A stretch of DNA of 22,544 bases from DATDAH01 sp036525535 (lineage in GTDB: Bacteria; Actinomycetota; Acidimicrobiia; Acidimicrobiales; DATDAH01): NCBI GenBank assembly GCA_036525535.1, contig DATDAH010000255.1, forward strand, positions 1 to 22,544, in the 5' to 3' direction. The position numbers and the translations under genes were made by a program. Below are positions 21,495-22,544 of this stretch, piece by piece. Every line of letters starts with the position of its first letter. Position 1 is the stretch's first letter. The notes under the pieces were generated by a model that saw only the letters and a list, made by a program, of their open reading frames with translations, made no database searches and had not been told where the DNA came from.

Positions 21495-22426
21495 GTTCCC
21501 GCCAGGCGGGCGACGACGGGGGCCATGGCGTCCAGCGCGTCGACCGACAGGCCCAGGTACGAGATCCCCCAGCGTTCGCGGCGTTCGACCAGGGTCTCGG
21601 CGATCTCGTCGACCGATCCGGCGAGGGCGTGGGGGCTGGCCAGGGCGGCGGCGGGGGAGATGCCGAGGGCGGGGGCCATGACCTCGGCCATGCCCTGGCG
21701 GTCGTCGGTGACCACGACGGCGTGGACCCGGACATGCAGCTCGAGGTCGGCGAAGCGATCGCCGGCCCCCTCGCGGACGACGTCGAGCTTGGCCTGGGTG
21801 GCCTCGTCGGTGGCGTTGGCGCCCGCCCGCTCGTCGATCACCCCCACGGCCAGGTTGATGTTCAGGCCCACGATGTCGGCCTCCCGGGCGGCCAGCGCCA
21901 GCACCCGGGGCCCACCGCCGCCGACGACGATCGGGGGGTGGGGCCGCTGGACGGGCTTGGGCGTCCCCTCCAGGCCGGTGACCCGGTACTGCTCCCCCTC
22001 GTGGTCGACGAGGCCGTCGGCGAACAGAGCCTTGATGACCGTGAGGGCTTCGGCCAGGCGCTCGATGCGTCGGCCGGGCGGGTCGAGCGGAATGCCGGCC
22101 GTCTCGTAGTCGGTCGTCATCCAGCCCGCGCCGAGCCCGAACTCGAGGCGGCCGTCGCTGAGCACGTCCAGCGTGGCCGCCTCCTTCGCCGCCAAGACGG
22201 GGTGGCGGTAGTCGTTGGCCAGCATCATGGTGCCGAGACGCAGCGTGGTCGTCGCCGACGCGGCCGCCATGAGGGCGGGGACGGGGGCGAACTGGTCGCC
22301 GAGGTGGTCGGCGCAGGTCAGGGTCGAGTACCCGAGGTCCTCCACCTTCCGGGCCAGCTCGGACCACTCACGGGCGGTGGCCGGGCCCGAGGCCTGGATC
22401 CCGAAGCGGAACGGTCGAACGGTCAA
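21491..22426 (-). CDS. LLM class F420-dependent oxidoreductase (TIGR03621-like)
   Basis: The 311-residue luciferase-like TIM barrel opens PFRFGIQASGPATAREWSEL and has GYSTLTCADHLGDQFAPV (32-49), TTTLRLGTMMLANDYRHP, the subfamily motif EAATLDVLSDGRLEFGLGAG, and RPHPPIVVGGGGPRVLALAA near the cofactor phosphate site. These match the MSMEG_2516-like F420-dependent subfamily common in actinobacteria. It would transfer hydride between F420H2 and an unknown organic substrate; flavin use cannot be excluded from sequence alone. The start is TTG at 22426, overlapping the stop of the upstream YihY gene as TTGA, with a purine-rich GGGGCCGGGGG stretch immediately before it, so translational coupling is likely. 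No F420 biosynthesis gene is in the window. Confidence 0.88.
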   Translation of the reverse strand: MTVRPFRFGIQASGPATAREWSELARKVEDLGYSTLTCADHLGDQFAPVPALMAAASATTTLRLGTMMLANDYRHPVLAAKEAATLDVLSDGRLEFGLGAGWMTTDYETAGIPLDPPGRRIERLAEALTVIKALFADGLVDHEGEQYRVTGLEGTPKPVQRPHPPIVVGGGGPRVLALAAREADIVGLNINLAVGVIDERAGANATDEATQAKLDVVREGAGDRFADLELHVRVHAVVVTDDRQGMAEVMAPALGISPAAALASPHALAGSVDEIAETLVERRERWGISYLGLSVDALDAMAPVVARLAGT

Positions 22427-22544
22427 GCCCCCGGCCCCTGAGCGTCCCGTTCCTCCCGGACTTCGCGCATGGTTGCGTTGAGGACACCCCCCGCGACGAT
22501 GAGCCGGCCGAAGAGGTAGAGCCAGAGCAGCAGGACGATGGCCG
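22423..22544 (-). CDS. YihY/BrkB family membrane protein, C-terminal end only
   Basis: The last 39 residues of a protein entering from the right edge are visible in frame on the minus strand. They include a hydrophobic helix beginning AIVLLLWLYLFGRLIVAGG, then VLNATMREVREERDAQG and a stop. The pattern LLWLYLxxxxxxxGxxLNA is the final helix of YihY/BrkB (formerly annotated ribonuclease BN) membrane proteins. The fragment is short, so the assignment rests on this one motif and the gene position. Its TGA overlaps the TTG start of the oxidoreductase gene. Confidence 0.65.
   Translation of the reverse strand, partial: AIVLLLWLYLFGRLIVAGGVLNATMREVREERDAQGPGA

Noticed and set aside
1..22544. tRNA, rRNA, CRISPR, transposon or prophage signatures
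   Set aside because: No cloverleaf, spaced direct repeats, transposase, integrase or phage-type gene was seen on either strand, and composition is uniform.

Overview
The window is compact, very GC-rich bacterial DNA with 19 protein-coding genes, two of them cut by the window edges. No rRNA, tRNA, CRISPR array, insertion sequence or phage gene is visible, and no gene-free stretch exceeds about 130 bases. The families present (GuaB3, an F420-type luciferase-like oxidoreductase, DUF2252, GAP/Sap, YihY/BrkB, a cysteine-free Rrf2 regulator) and the abundance of GTG/TTG starts point to an actinobacterium. A deep branch such as Acidimicrobiia is possible, but that is inference.

Layout. 1-5002 (minus) looks like one four-gene operon of membrane proteins, read in the order HdeD/DUF308, a 463-residue integral membrane protein, a SulP anion transporter with a STAS domain, and a membrane-anchored diacylglycerol-kinase-type lipid kinase. 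Junctions are 1-nt overlap, 8-nt gap and ATGA overlap. Divergent from it (5108-7468) is a fusion of a PAP2-like domain, a kinase-like domain and an MprF/YbhN-type flippase domain; both enzyme-like modules lack their catalytic residues. 7469-9286 (minus) holds a DUF2252 kinase-like protein and a small PLDc_N/SHOCT membrane protein. 9411-14992 (plus) runs aromatic-amino-acid-type PLP decarboxylase, a small unknown protein, guaB3, guaA and a formylglycine-generating enzyme. 14993-16641 is a divergent pair of membrane exporters (GAP family, TauE/SafE). 16649-20405 (minus) holds a large secreted M14 carboxypeptidase and an Rrf2 regulator. 20470-21486 is a ZapE/AFG1 ATPase. 21491-22544 (minus) is an F420-type oxidoreductase following the end of a YihY/BrkB gene.

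Genes working together. The left operon plus the divergent flippase fusion form a plausible envelope-lipid and transport locus whose shared intergenic region carries a perfect 17-bp dyad on the flippase -35 element. GuaB3 and GuaA are purine genes joined by a 4-nt overlap; guaA has no ATG, GTG or TTG at its true N terminus and appears to start at CTG.

Window-wide signals. Several gene starts have a -10-like hexamer (A at position 2, T at position 6) exactly 6-7 nt before the start codon and no Shine-Dalgarno sequence, which is the layout of leaderless mRNAs. All four convergent gene pairs meet stop-to-stop within 0-7 nt in a mirror-symmetric sequence, twice the same TGATCA. Several dyads lie in divergent promoter regions and are operator candidates.
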